From positions 1 to 34,433 of the forward strand of contig NZ_SELO01000039.1 in assembly GCF_004146235.1 (NCBI RefSeq): a DNA stretch of 34,433 bases, in the 5' to 3' direction. The stretch comes from Tropicimonas sp. IMCC6043 (lineage in GTDB: Bacteria; Pseudomonadota; Alphaproteobacteria; Rhodobacterales; Rhodobacteraceae). A program made the translations under genes and the position numbers. The notes under the pieces were generated by a model that was not told the origin of the DNA, did no database searches, and saw only the letters and a program-made list of their open reading frames with translations. How positions within the stretch are numbered: the first letter of the stretch is position 1; the number at the start of each line of letters is the position of its first letter. Of this stretch, positions 1 to 7,559 are shown one piece after another.

Positions 1-119
1 AAATCGAGCACCGCGCCCCGCCGAAGCTTCTTCTGCAAGACGACAGCGCCACAGGCATCCACCCCGTGAAGCTGAAAGACAGACTTGGCCAAGTCGATCC
101 CGAGTGTTGTAATTTCCAT
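1..119 (-). CDS. IS110-family transposase, N-terminal part (runs off window)
   Basis: The minus strand from 119 encodes a protein starting MEITTLGIDLAKSVFQLHG. The G-I-D-L-A-K core is the first motif of the RuvC-like DEDD domain of IS110-family transposases, with Asp9 as the likely first catalytic acidic residue. About 39 codons are visible and the gene continues off the left edge. A purine-rich ribosome binding site (AGGAAGGAG) lies just upstream on the minus strand. IS110-family enzymes act with an element-encoded bridge/seek RNA and insert without terminal inverted repeats. The start codon is followed outward by about 80 bp of non-coding end that abuts IS6 copy 1. A second copy of the same 5' end occurs near 32758-32862. 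The family call is firm; subgroup (IS110 or IS1111) cannot be decided from this fragment. Confidence 0.85.
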   Translation of the reverse strand, partial: MEITTLGIDLAKSVFQLHGVDACGAVVLQKKLRRGAVLD

Positions 120-203
120 GTGGTCGGCTCCTTCCTCAGCTGGTTCCAAACAGCACCAGCTTGGCACATCGCGATGCCGTTCGGGTGGAGCCGTCCACAC
201 CAT
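1..203 (-). mobile_element. 5' end of an IS110-family element abutting IS6 copy 1
   Basis: It comprises the transposase start (1-119) plus the non-coding end (about 120-203). The segment from about 203 down to 115 is closely similar to 32758-32849, and both copies end against an IS6 terminal repeat at the same base (just before CAGA). That shared boundary marks the outer end of the IS110 element. The rest of the element is outside the window. Confidence 0.65.
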
Positions 204-1013
204 CAGAAGAACGTGGCTTGAGATGGGGCAGGGGGCTGAGTAGCGCCCCCGGATGACGAAACGAAAACCGTTCAAATACTTCAAGACCAGCCCTGAGATC
301 ATCCGCCTGGCGGTGATGCTCTACATGCGCTTCCCTTTGTCGCTCAGGAATGTCGAGGATCTGCTGCACGAGCGTGGCATCGACATCAGCCATGAATCCG
401 TTCGGTTCTGGTGGAACCGGTTCGGCCCGATATTCGCCTCCGAGATCCGAAGGAAACGCGCCGAGCGGCTGCGTTCCGGACCGCAGTGGCAATGGCATCT
501 CGACGAAATGTTCGTGAAGATAAATGGCGAGCGGCACTATCTCTGGCGGGCCGTCGACCACGAAGGTGAGGTCCTGGAGAGCTTTGTGACGAAGGCACGG
601 GACAAGAAGGCGGCATTGAAGTTCCTAAAGAAAACAATGAAGCGCTACGGTCGGCCGCACGTCTTCGTAACAGACAAGCTTCGTTCGTATGGCGCCGCTT
701 TGAAGGAGGTCGGCGCGGCGGAACGGCAGGAAACCGGGCGCTGGCTCAACAATCGGGCGGAGAACTCGCACCTGCCATTCCGACGACGAGAACGGGCGAT
801 GCAACGGTTCCGGTGGATGCGAAGTTTACAGATGTTTGCCGCCGTCCACGCCTCGGTCTTCAACCATTTCAACTCGGAGCGCAGCTTCTCCTCCAGAGCC
901 AACTTCAAGAAGAACCGCGCCGCCGCCCTCGACGAGTGGCGTCAACTCGGCGCGGAATAAAGGGCAAGCTCACTGTCCATTCAGAGACCGGTTCGAATTC
1001 GTCTGGCAGCACC
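204..1013 (+). mobile_element. IS6-family insertion sequence, copy 1
   Basis: About 810 bp carrying one transposase gene. The right end TTCGTCTGGCAGCACC (998-1013) is the inverted complement, with a few mismatches, of the left end GGTGGTGTCAGAAGAA seen intact in copy 2. In copy 1 the outermost bases of the left repeat are missing and replaced by the IS110 end, so only CAGAAGAACG and inward remain. The sequence matches copy 2 closely from about 202 to 1016. No 8-bp target duplication can be recognised, which is common for IS6 elements that moved by replicative or conservative co-integrate routes. Confidence 0.8.
253..960 (+). CDS. IS6-family DDE transposase (copy 1)
   Basis: A 235-residue transposase of the IS6/IS26 superfamily. 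A short N-terminal helix-turn-helix-like region (LRNVEDLLHERGIDISHESV) precedes a DDE domain. Likely catalytic residues are Asp84 (WHLDEMF), Asp141 (VTDKLRSY) and Glu170 (NNRAENSH). Length and architecture are normal for the family. It forms co-integrates between its element and a target replicon. Compared with copies 2 and 3 it has unique changes: Trp in RFRWMRSL where the others have Arg, and Ser in SFSSRA where they have Tyr. It may therefore be drifting. A pseudogene is not indicated because the frame is intact. Confidence 0.93.
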   Translation: MTKRKPFKYFKTSPEIIRLAVMLYMRFPLSLRNVEDLLHERGIDISHESVRFWWNRFGPIFASEIRRKRAERLRSGPQWQWHLDEMFVKINGERHYLWRAVDHEGEVLESFVTKARDKKAALKFLKKTMKRYGRPHVFVTDKLRSYGAALKEVGAAERQETGRWLNNRAENSHLPFRRRERAMQRFRWMRSLQMFAAVHASVFNHFNSERSFSSRANFKKNRAAALDEWRQLGAE

Positions 1014-1285
1014 GCCACCGACAATCGTCTCGATTCCCCATGTCCATATCGCGCCGAATTGCGGCGTGTTTCCCGCCATTTAGGCGGTGCGCTCATGACC
1101 TGAGACGCACCTTTCCAGGCTATTCCCGGAGCAAAACTCGAGGTGTCTCAGTCGGCCCAAAGAGCCGGTCCGTTTTCAGGTGGCTTTCCCTGATCCGGCG
1201 CGATTTACAGCGTATTTTGATGACTTGCAGCGATTTCGGTTCGAAAGCGTGCTGTTTGTGGGAGCAATATCAATGCCTTGATGCC
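1014..1285. other. Gene-free spacer between IS6 copy 1 and the recombinase-side repeats
   Basis: About 270 bp with no credible coding sequence on either strand. Reading frames here are short and resemble no family. It is the junction between the IS-rich left edge and the prophage-like block. Confidence 0.5.
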
Positions 1286-1376
1286 GAATTCCCTGCGCGA
1301 CCGAACAGGGTATTTTCAGAATGGAACAGGGAATGTTTCTCGACGGAACAGGGAAGCCTGCTCGGCGATCAGGGAA
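1286..1376. repeat. Phased direct repeats (GAACAGGGAA) beside the serine recombinase
   Basis: Four near-identical decamers lie at 1303-1312 (GAACAGGGTA), 1324-1333 (GAACAGGGAA), 1346-1355 (GAACAGGGAA) and 1367-1376 (GATCAGGGAA). Start-to-start distances are 21, 22 and 21 bp, about two helical turns. An inverted copy of the core (ATTCCCTG) lies at 1288-1295. The array ends 6 bp from the recombinase stop codon. This arrangement suggests a protein-binding array, for instance the recombinase attachment or accessory region, or an iteron-like site. Repeat structure is read directly; function is inference. Confidence 0.65.
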
Positions 1377-1381
1377 GGTGT

Positions 1382-3052
1382 TCAGCCATGGAATCCGAAC
1401 GCCCGCTCCTGGTCACTCCACTCCAGTGGTGGGGTTGAACGCAGGAGGCGCTTCAGGGTCAGGTCGATGGGCTGTCTGCCTTCGACAATGGATGCCTGGA
1501 TTCGGGGCGAAAGGCCGGCCAGTTGAACGATACGGGCGAGGTAGCGCTCAGAGACATTCGCTTCGGACGAGAGCCGCTTGAGTGAGGTTCCGGACTTCAG
1601 GGCGTCGGACCAGCGATGCGCATTGCGGATCGCCCGGATCATTACGGGGTCAGGTTCCGGCGCGCGGCTGCCGGCGACGATCTTCATCTCGGCGCCACGT
1701 CGCCGGCAGGTGAACGGCCGGTCGAGTTCGAGCAGGTCGGGATCCATCGAGCTGGTCGGCAAACCCGTCGCATCGGCTAACGCCGCCGCGTCGAGCGAGA
1801 TCGCAATGCGGCCTCTATCGAGTGCTCCCCCGGCGATGAGCGTGGCCGCGACGTCGATGCCGTCTGTCCGAATTCGCTTCGCGAGGTCCGCCACGCTGTC
1901 CGAGGCTACGAGGGCATCCGCCGCGTTGACGGCGGCCAGAACGGCATGGCGGGTCGCGTGATCCGCGAAGTGATTGGCCATTGCCTCGGCAACGGCAGCC
2001 TCTAAAGACGGTGCGGGCAGACGCCACCCGGTCGGATCGGCGCCACCGGAGACCAACCGGTTCGATATGTAATACCGCAACTGCTTGCCGTTCTTTCGGG
2101 CGTGCGTCGGGGTCAGCAGATCCCCGGTCTCATCCCGGAACTTGCCTTTGAGCGGAGCAGCATCTTTGCTGGTGCGACCCGAGGGCACGCCACGCCGCTT
2201 TACACTGGCGGATTGCAGCAGGTCCTGCACCTTGTCCCACAGGGACTGGTCGATGATGGCCGGATGTTTGCCGGGGAAGGTCTTTTCCTTGTGCCGGATC
2301 ATCCCGAGATAGACCGGGTTGGTGAGGATCTTGTGGACCTGGCCCCGGCTCAGAACGTTGCCTCCCTGCTCCCGGCCCGTCGAGAAGACATGGCGCTTCG
2401 AACGCAGACCGAGGGCCTCGGCCTCGCCGGTGACGACATTGAGACATCTGTGCGTGGCATAGAGGGCAAAGATGTCCTGAACCACCTTGGCCTCTTTCTC
2501 GTTGACCACCAGTTCCCGGCGCATCGGGTCGGGATGCGGGTCGTAGCCGAGCGGCGGGACCCCACCCATCCAGAGCCCCTTCTTCTTCGAGGCGGCGATC
2601 TTGTCACGGATGCGCTCGGCAGTGACCTCGCGCTCGAACTGGGCGAAGGAGAGCAGCACGTTCAGCGTCAGCCGGCCCATCGACGAGGAGGTATTGAAGG
2701 CCTGGGTGACGGAGACGAAGGAGCAGTCTCTTTCTTCGAGCCGCTCGACCAGCTTGGCGAAATCGGCCAGCGACCGGGTGAGCCGGTCGATCTTGTAGAC
2801 CACCACCATGTCGATGCGGCCGGCGTCGATGTCGGCAAGAAGGCGTTGCAGGCCGGGGCGCTCGAGCGTGCCGCCAGAAATCCCACCATCGTCGTAGCGG
2901 CCGGGCAGCATCTTCCAGCCCTCGTGGCGCTGGCTTGCGATATAGGCGGCGCAGGCCTCGTGCTGGGCATCAAGCGAGTTGAAATCCTGGTCGAGACCCT
3001 CCTCGGAGGACTTGCGGGTGTAGATGGCGCAGCGGATCCGGGGCTTGCTCAT
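1382..3052 (-). CDS. Large serine recombinase (resolvase/recombinase family)
   Basis: A 556-residue large serine recombinase that catalyses site-specific integration or excision. The N-terminal resolvase domain contains YTRKSSEEG with catalytic Ser15, the arginine motif DRLTRSL, and SFAQFEREVTAERIRDK leading into helix E. A central Recombinase domain (LGYDPHPDPMRRELVVNEKEA, then NPVYLGMIRHKEK) follows. The usual zinc ribbon seems to lack its cysteines. The C-terminal third includes a helix-turn-helix-like stretch (LSSEANVSERYLARIVQLAGLS). The start at 3052 was chosen because it overlaps the upstream stop as ATGA and begins MSKPRIRCAIYTRKS; an upstream in-frame start at 3205 would run through the DUF2924 gene. 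It is the last gene of a coupled DUF3489-DUF2924-recombinase operon, a recurrent alphaproteobacterial trio in mobile elements. Confidence 0.93.
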   Translation of the reverse strand: MSKPRIRCAIYTRKSSEEGLDQDFNSLDAQHEACAAYIASQRHEGWKMLPGRYDDGGISGGTLERPGLQRLLADIDAGRIDMVVVYKIDRLTRSLADFAKLVERLEERDCSFVSVTQAFNTSSSMGRLTLNVLLSFAQFEREVTAERIRDKIAASKKKGLWMGGVPPLGYDPHPDPMRRELVVNEKEAKVVQDIFALYATHRCLNVVTGEAEALGLRSKRHVFSTGREQGGNVLSRGQVHKILTNPVYLGMIRHKEKTFPGKHPAIIDQSLWDKVQDLLQSASVKRRGVPSGRTSKDAAPLKGKFRDETGDLLTPTHARKNGKQLRYYISNRLVSGGADPTGWRLPAPSLEAAVAEAMANHFADHATRHAVLAAVNAADALVASDSVADLAKRIRTDGIDVAATLIAGGALDRGRIAISLDAAALADATGLPTSSMDPDLLELDRPFTCRRRGAEMKIVAGSRAPEPDPVMIRAIRNAHRWSDALKSGTSLKRLSSEANVSERYLARIVQLAGLSPRIQASIVEGRQPIDLTLKRLLRSTPPLEWSDQERAFGFHG

Positions 3053-3456
3053 GACCGGGACTTTCCACTGAGACCGAAGAACCGAGGTCCCGACCAGTGG
3101 GCGCCGGTGATCTCGCGGGCGATGACCGAGAGCGAGCGCCAGCACTGACCGTTCCAGCGGAATCCGTCCTCGGTGACCTCGACAACATGGGTGATGCCGT
3201 TCCATTCGCGCAGCAGGCGGCTGCCCGGTTCCAGTTTGGCTGTCTTTGAACGTTGTCCGCGATCGTTGCCCTGCATCAGCGCTTTCCGGACTCTGGCGGG
3301 CGGGCCGCCGGACCTGCGGGTCTGGATCTCGGTGGCAAGGAAACGTCGCAGGAAGGACTGGCTCAGCCCTTTCGGTACCGGCGTTCCGAAGGTTTCGGTC
3401 CAGGCCGCGATCAACGCGGCCCGGTCCATGGTGTCGAGATCGGCGACCCGGATCAT
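3049..3456 (-). CDS. DUF2924 family protein
   Basis: A 135-residue protein matching the DUF2924 family by its features: N-terminal helical start MIRVADLDTMDRAALIAAW, a central basic stretch, the conserved LEPGSRLLREWNGITHVVEV segment, and FRWNGQCWRSLSVIAREITG, where the last portion (SLSVIAREITGAHWSGPRFFGL) resembles a small DNA- or intron-associated fold. Function of the family is unknown. It is nearly always found beside large serine recombinases in alphaproteobacterial prophage-like islands, so a role as recombinase accessory factor is plausible but unproven. Its stop overlaps the recombinase start by 4 bp, and its own start overlaps the DUF3489 stop by 4 bp, implying translational coupling. 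Confidence 0.85.
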   Translation of the reverse strand: MIRVADLDTMDRAALIAAWTETFGTPVPKGLSQSFLRRFLATEIQTRRSGGPPARVRKALMQGNDRGQRSKTAKLEPGSRLLREWNGITHVVEVTEDGFRWNGQCWRSLSVIAREITGAHWSGPRFFGLSGKSRS

Positions 3457-3683
3457 TCGGTCACCTCGGGCTCGGCGGTGATCCGGTAGAGGGACGGGCC
3501 ACCCTTTTCCGTGGCCACTTGCCGCTCGACCGTGTAGCCGGCCCTGCGCAACCCGCTCAGGACCGCGCGAGCGGAATGCGGCTGCCAGCCGGTGGACTTG
3601 CAGATCGCATCAAGGCTCGTGCCCTCAGGGCGAGCGAGCATCGCGCGCACCTTGTCAGTCTTGGTCTGCTTGCGCTTGGTCAT
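3453..3683 (-). CDS. DUF3489 family small DNA-binding-like protein
   Basis: A 76-residue protein, MTKRKQTKTDKVRAMLARPEG..., with a winged-helix-like core: TSLDAICKSTGWQPHSARAVLSGLRRAGY followed by a beta-rich end (VERQVATEKGGPSLYRIT). This matches the DUF3489 family. A good ribosome binding site (GAGGAG) precedes the ATG on the minus strand. It is the first gene of the coupled operon and is likely a DNA-binding regulator or recombination directionality-type partner, by position and fold only. Confidence 0.85.
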   Translation of the reverse strand: MTKRKQTKTDKVRAMLARPEGTSLDAICKSTGWQPHSARAVLSGLRRAGYTVERQVATEKGGPSLYRITAEPEVTE

Positions 3684-4215
3684 TGGTCTTCTCCTCAGGT
3701 AGCGGGCCGGCGGAATGCCAGCCCCGGTACCGAGGAGAGCCCGATGTCTTCGGGCGTGATGTCAGTGACGCTCTGTTCGCGGCAGCAGTCCAGCGGAACT
3801 TGCGAAACGAGAATTAGCCCGAAGTTCTATGCCGTGTTCGTTCGCCGAGCACCGCTCGACTCCGGTTTTTCCGTGATGCCTCACATTGTTCATGACTTTG
3901 AAGCGTACCGTGCACCCGAAGGAACGCACACATACTGCACCCATGATTTTTGTTTATTTACAATTCATTAAGATAGTTTCATCTTGACGAGAGCACCTGT
4001 GCAATGCTAGGCATCCTCCTGCCTGCTTCATTACGGGGGCTAAATCGCCACCCTGGCAGCACTCACATGGGCACCGTGCCCAGCAGAGAGCATTCGAAGC
4101 GGCAACAAACCGGATCCATCGGTCCGGGGAGTTGCTGTGAATGCTCTCTCCGTATCCCCGAAGCGATCCATTCTGACCTTCGCCGTTCCCACGGCATCTA
4201 TGAATGGAGACGTAA
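3684..4215. other. Divergent intergenic region with AT-rich segment and long hairpin
   Basis: About 530 bp separates the recombinase operon (minus) from the methyltransferase operon (plus). A short AT-rich stretch (about 3930-3975) could hold divergent promoters. A 60-codon minus-strand reading frame at 3762-3944 has no recognisable family and no clear ribosome binding site, so it is not called. The only strong structure is the hairpin at 4085-4149. Confidence 0.5.
4085..4149 (+). repeat. Long inverted repeat (hairpin) upstream of methyltransferase
   Basis: An outer 11-bp perfect stem pairs AGAGAGCATTC (4085-4095) with GAATGCTCTCT (4139-4149). Inside it GCAAC (4102-4106) pairs with GTTGC (4131-4135), and CCGGA with TCCGG around 4110-4126. 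The structure sits 66 bp before the methyltransferase start and has no T-tract, so it looks like a leader RNA structure or protein-binding palindrome rather than a terminator. Confidence 0.5.
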
Positions 4216-5610
4216 ATGCGTGCCCGTCCCAAAAAACCCGCTGCCCCGGCATCGACCAAGGCTATCTGGATGACCGAGAAGGTCACCCAGACCCGGGTCG
4301 CCGACCTCAAACCCTATGCAAACAACAACCGTATCCACACGGCGAAGAACATCAGCAAGCTGAAAGCCTCGGTGGCGACGTTTGGTTTTGTCACGCCGAT
4401 CCTTGTCGATGGCGACGGTGTCATCATCGCTGGCCATGGTCGCTACGAGGCGGCCAAGTCGCTCGGGCTCACCACGGTTCCGACTGTCGTCGCAGATCAC
4501 CTGAGCCCGGCCGAGGTGCGGGCGCTGCGGATCGCCGACAACAAGCTGGCCGAACTCTCCGACTGGAACCCGGAGGCGCTGCAGATCGAGTTCGCGGAGC
4601 TCATGGACCTGAGCCTGGACGGTGACCTTGACTTCAGCCTCGATATCACCGGCTTCGAGGTGCCGGAGATCGACATCATCATCGGCGGCACCAGTGATGG
4701 CGATGAATCGCCTCTGGAAACCGTCGAGGAGCCGGATCCGGCGAAGCCGGCCGTCACGCGCCCCGGCGATCTCTGGATCCTCGGGGATCACCGGATCCTC
4801 TGCGGCAATTCGCTGGAGGAAGCCAGCTACGCCCGTGTCCTTGATGGCGGGATGGCCGGGATGGTCTTCACAGACCCGCCGTACAACGTCCCGGTGAACG
4901 GTCATGTCCGCTCGGGCAATGGTGGCGATCATCGCGAGTTCGCCATGGCGTCCGGCGAGATGTCGGACAGCGAATTCCGCACCTTCCTTGCGACCTTCCT
5001 TGCGGAAACTTGGGAAAAGATGGCCGAGGGCGCCATCGCCATGGTCTGCATGGACTGGCGGCACATCGAGGAGCTGATCGCGACCGGCAAGTCCGGCGGC
5101 TTCGAGCTGATCAACCTCTGTGTCTGGAACAAGACCAATGGCGGCATGGGCAGCCTCTACCGCTCCAAGCACGAGATGATCTGCATCTTCAAGAAACCCG
5201 GCGCACCGCATATCAACAATGTCGAGTTGGGCAAGCACGGTCGCAACCGGACCAATGTCTGGGACTATGCCGGCGTCAACAGCTTCGGCAAAGCTCGCGA
5301 GGCGGATCTCGCCGATCACCCGACCGTCAAGCCGACGGCATTGGTCGCCGATGCGATCATGGATGTGAGCCACCGCGGCAGTGTGGTGCTGGATGCCTTC
5401 GGCGGCTCTGGCGCAACGCTCCTCGCCGCCGAGAAAACCGGCCGCCGGGCCCGGCTGATCGAACTCGATCCGGCCTATGTCGATGTTGCCATCCGCCGCT
5501 GGCATGAGATGACCGGGAAAATGGCGGCGCATGCCACGACCGGCGAAACGTTCAACGACCGTGCCGCGGCTGTCGGTACTGCCAACCCGATGGAGGCGAG
5601 CAATGTCTGA
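4216..5610 (+). CDS. ParB-domain DNA (adenine/cytosine-N4) methyltransferase
   Basis: A 464-residue protein. Residues about 25-115 form a ParB/Sulfiredoxin-type N-terminal domain (VADLKPYANNNRIH, then FVTPILVDGDGVIIAGHGR). Residues about 185-430 form an amino-methyltransferase domain with catalytic DPPY at 220-223 and the AdoMet-binding FGGSG motif near residue 400. DPPY preceding FGGSG fits the beta class, which methylates exocyclic amines of adenine or cytosine. Such ParB-methylase fusions are typical of alphaproteobacterial prophages; none of the neighbours is a restriction endonuclease, so it is an orphan methylase. Start at 4216 is supported by GGAGA a few bases upstream. The next gene starts inside its 3' end. 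Target sequence cannot be read from the protein. Confidence 0.92.
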   Translation: MRARPKKPAAPASTKAIWMTEKVTQTRVADLKPYANNNRIHTAKNISKLKASVATFGFVTPILVDGDGVIIAGHGRYEAAKSLGLTTVPTVVADHLSPAEVRALRIADNKLAELSDWNPEALQIEFAELMDLSLDGDLDFSLDITGFEVPEIDIIIGGTSDGDESPLETVEEPDPAKPAVTRPGDLWILGDHRILCGNSLEEASYARVLDGGMAGMVFTDPPYNVPVNGHVRSGNGGDHREFAMASGEMSDSEFRTFLATFLAETWEKMAEGAIAMVCMDWRHIEELIATGKSGGFELINLCVWNKTNGGMGSLYRSKHEMICIFKKPGAPHINNVELGKHGRNRTNVWDYAGVNSFGKAREADLADHPTVKPTALVADAIMDVSHRGSVVLDAFGGSGATLLAAEKTGRRARLIELDPAYVDVAIRRWHEMTGKMAAHATTGETFNDRAAAVGTANPMEASNV

Positions 5611-6034
5611 TCCCGAAAAAGACTACGAGGTCGGCTACGGCCGGCCTCCGAAGCACACGCAGTTCAAGAAGGGCCAGTCGGGCAACCCGAAGGGCCGGCC
5701 GAAAGGAGCCAAGGGGTTCAACGCTAGCCTGCAGCGTGAACTCGAAACCAAAATCACCGTTCGCGAGGGCAATCGCGAGGTGAAGATCTCCAAGGCAGAG
5801 GCCGCGGCCAGACGCTTTGTCGCAACCGCGCTGAAGGGAGACATGAAAGCCCTTGCGTTACTTGCCCGTTTCGATGCCGACCTGTCCGGACGGCTCGACT
5901 CCGACGCCGAGGACGCTGCTCTCTCCGACACCGCCGAGCCGGTCGACTACGACATCCTTCGCCATTTGTTCGCAGAGGGTGGTGGCGACAATGCGACGAT
6001 TGACGAAGTGGAAACAGATAATGACGGCTCCTGA
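5603..6034 (+). CDS. DUF5681 family phage-associated protein
   Basis: A 143-residue protein with the DUF5681 signature near its start: TQFKKGQSGNPKGRPKGAK, residues about 14-32. This is followed by a helical segment (ITVREGNREVKISKAEAAARRFV) and an acidic C terminus. The family occurs immediately upstream of terminase genes in alphaproteobacterial prophages; a small-terminase-like or head-assembly role has been suggested by position but is not established. The start at 5603 overlaps the methyltransferase stop by 8 bp and gives the natural N terminus MSDPEKDYEVGYGRPPKHTQ; a start at 5531 would overlap much more. Its 3' end overlaps the terminase start by 14 bp. Confidence 0.85.
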   Translation: MSDPEKDYEVGYGRPPKHTQFKKGQSGNPKGRPKGAKGFNASLQRELETKITVREGNREVKISKAEAAARRFVATALKGDMKALALLARFDADLSGRLDSDAEDAALSDTAEPVDYDILRHLFAEGGGDNATIDEVETDNDGS

Positions 6035-7493
6035 TCCGCATCTGGTTCGTCTCGCCGCGCTTCAGCGCAGCCGGGAGGACTTCTTCTCGTTCGTGTGGAG
6101 GGTGTTCGACACCCTCCACAACGGGCCGAACGACCGGTTTGAACCGGTTTGGCACGTCCAGGCCATGTGTCACGAGCTCGACACTGTGCGCACCGGAGAG
6201 AACAAGCGGCTGGTTATCAACATCCCTCCGCGTTGTCTGAAATCGGTGACCGTGGCTGTTGCCTATGTCGCCTATATCCTGGGACACCACCCCGAAGCCA
6301 AGATCATCGTTGCGAGCTACGGTCTCGATCTCGCACGAAAACATTCCGACGATTGTCGGCGCGTCATGTCCTCCAGATGGTACCGGCAGATGTTTCCCGC
6401 GACCCGGCTCGCGAAGAAGGGCAACACTGCCGAGGAAATCCGGACAACGAAAGATGGCAGCCGCAAGGCCGTCTCGATCGGCAGTTCGGTCACCGGCCAC
6501 GGAGCAGACTACATCATCATCGACGATTTGCTGAAGGCCGGGGATGCGAACTCGGAAGCGGAACTCGTTCGGGCGCAGGAGTTCATCGAGGGATCTCTGC
6601 TGTCCCGGTTCAACAATCAGGCAGAGGGTCGCGTGGTGATGATCGCGCAACGGCTCCATGAACTGGATCCGCCGGGGTACCTGCTCGACAAGGGGACCTA
6701 TCGGCATCTCAACCTGCCGGCGATCGCCGAGGACAACGAGGTCGTCCCGATCGGGCGCGGCAAGGTTCATCGCCGTCGGCCCGGCGATCTCCTGTTTCCC
6801 GAGCGGCTCGATCGCGAGACGCTGGACCGAATGCGTCGGGAGATGGGATCCGCCGTTTTCAACTGTCAATACCAGCAGAACCCGATCGCCCCTGACGGGT
6901 CGCCCCTTCGCTGGGAATGGTTCGGCACGTATGAGAAAGTTGAAGACCGGCGCTGGTATCAGCTGGTCATCCAGAGCTGGGACACGGGAACCTCCGCAGA
7001 CCCTCAGTCGGATTTCTCGGCCTGTACCACTTGGGGATTCCGGCATGGTAGCTGGTACCTGCTGGATGTCTGGCGTGGCAAGCTGGACTATCCGCAACTC
7101 AAGGCGAAGGTCCTGCACTCGGTCAGTTTGTGGGATCCCGAAAAGGTCTTGATCGAGGATGCCGCCACTGGCCGGCCCCTTCTGCACGAGTTGTTTCAGG
7201 ATGATAAACGTTTCAAAAGCGTTACGCCCGAAAAGGAGAAGGAGATCCGCTTCGCGGCGGCCTGTGCGCCGGTGGAAGCGGGAAAGGTCTTCCTGCCGCG
7301 CGAGGCGCCTTGGCTGCCCGCGTTCAAGCGCGAGTTGCAGGGCTTTCCCCGAGGGCGCAACGACGACATGGTCGACAGCTTCAGCCAGTTCCTGAACTGG
7401 ACCAAGGGGACTGGCTTCTGGCGGGCTCTGCCGCGGGACCATCCGCTCAAGATCGAGCGCCGGGAACGGAGCCGGGAGCGGCCCCGGCGGTAG
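6021..7493 (+). CDS. Phage terminase large subunit
   Basis: A 490-residue DNA-packaging motor protein. The N-terminal ATPase has a deviant Walker A, PPRCLKS at 69-75 (INIPPRCLKSVTVAV), and Walker B-like YIIIDDLLKA. The C-terminal RNase H-like nuclease is indicated by SWDTGTSADPQSDFSA and EKVLIEDAATGRPLL, with acidic metal ligands, and by a late FPRGRNDDMVDSF segment, all typical of the Terminase_6C type. The start at 6021 (MTAPDPHLV) overlaps the preceding gene; the longer frame upstream is non-homologous. No portal, protease or capsid gene follows, so packaging functions are lost here. The stop is 13 bp before the initiator-tRNA fragment, suggesting the element was truncated or is a satellite. 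Confidence 0.93.
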   Translation: MTAPDPHLVRLAALQRSREDFFSFVWRVFDTLHNGPNDRFEPVWHVQAMCHELDTVRTGENKRLVINIPPRCLKSVTVAVAYVAYILGHHPEAKIIVASYGLDLARKHSDDCRRVMSSRWYRQMFPATRLAKKGNTAEEIRTTKDGSRKAVSIGSSVTGHGADYIIIDDLLKAGDANSEAELVRAQEFIEGSLLSRFNNQAEGRVVMIAQRLHELDPPGYLLDKGTYRHLNLPAIAEDNEVVPIGRGKVHRRRPGDLLFPERLDRETLDRMRREMGSAVFNCQYQQNPIAPDGSPLRWEWFGTYEKVEDRRWYQLVIQSWDTGTSADPQSDFSACTTWGFRHGSWYLLDVWRGKLDYPQLKAKVLHSVSLWDPEKVLIEDAATGRPLLHELFQDDKRFKSVTPEKEKEIRFAAACAPVEAGKVFLPREAPWLPAFKRELQGFPRGRNDDMVDSFSQFLNWTKGTGFWRALPRDHPLKIERRERSRERPRR

Positions 7494-7506
7494 TCTCGAT
7501 CATCGA

Positions 7507-7559
7507 CCTTCAGGCTCATAACCTGAAGGTCGTAGGTTCAAATCCTACCCCCGCAACGA
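7507..7559 (+). other. 3' half of initiator tRNA-Met gene (attachment-site remnant)
   Basis: The segment reads as an anticodon arm with CTCATAA loop (anticodon CAT, 7516-7518), variable loop, a T arm (GTAGG-TTCAAAT-CCTAC), and the 3' acceptor strand CCCCGCA followed by A. The CCCCGCA end, ending in A72, is the hallmark of bacterial initiator tRNA. The 5' acceptor strand and D arm are absent: upstream is the terminase end. A 3' tRNA half beside element genes is the usual trace left by integration into a tRNA gene. It is not expected to make a functional tRNA. Confidence 0.85.

Noticed and set aside
2102-3148. Long plus-strand open frame of 348 codons opposite the recombinase gene
   Set aside because: It is antisense to a clear serine recombinase, has no recognisable domain, and is explained by high GC codon bias.
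3762-3944. 60-codon minus-strand frame upstream of DUF3489
   Set aside because: No ribosome binding site, no family, and atypical composition; kept only as a note.
4198-5532. Minus-strand frame of 444 codons opposite the methyltransferase
   Set aside because: Shadow of a well-supported gene; composition (His/Asp/Arg-rich) is typical of antisense frames in GC-rich DNA.
5754-7442. Minus-strand frame of 562 codons opposite the terminase
   Set aside because: Antisense to a gene with clear ATPase and nuclease motifs; no family resemblance.
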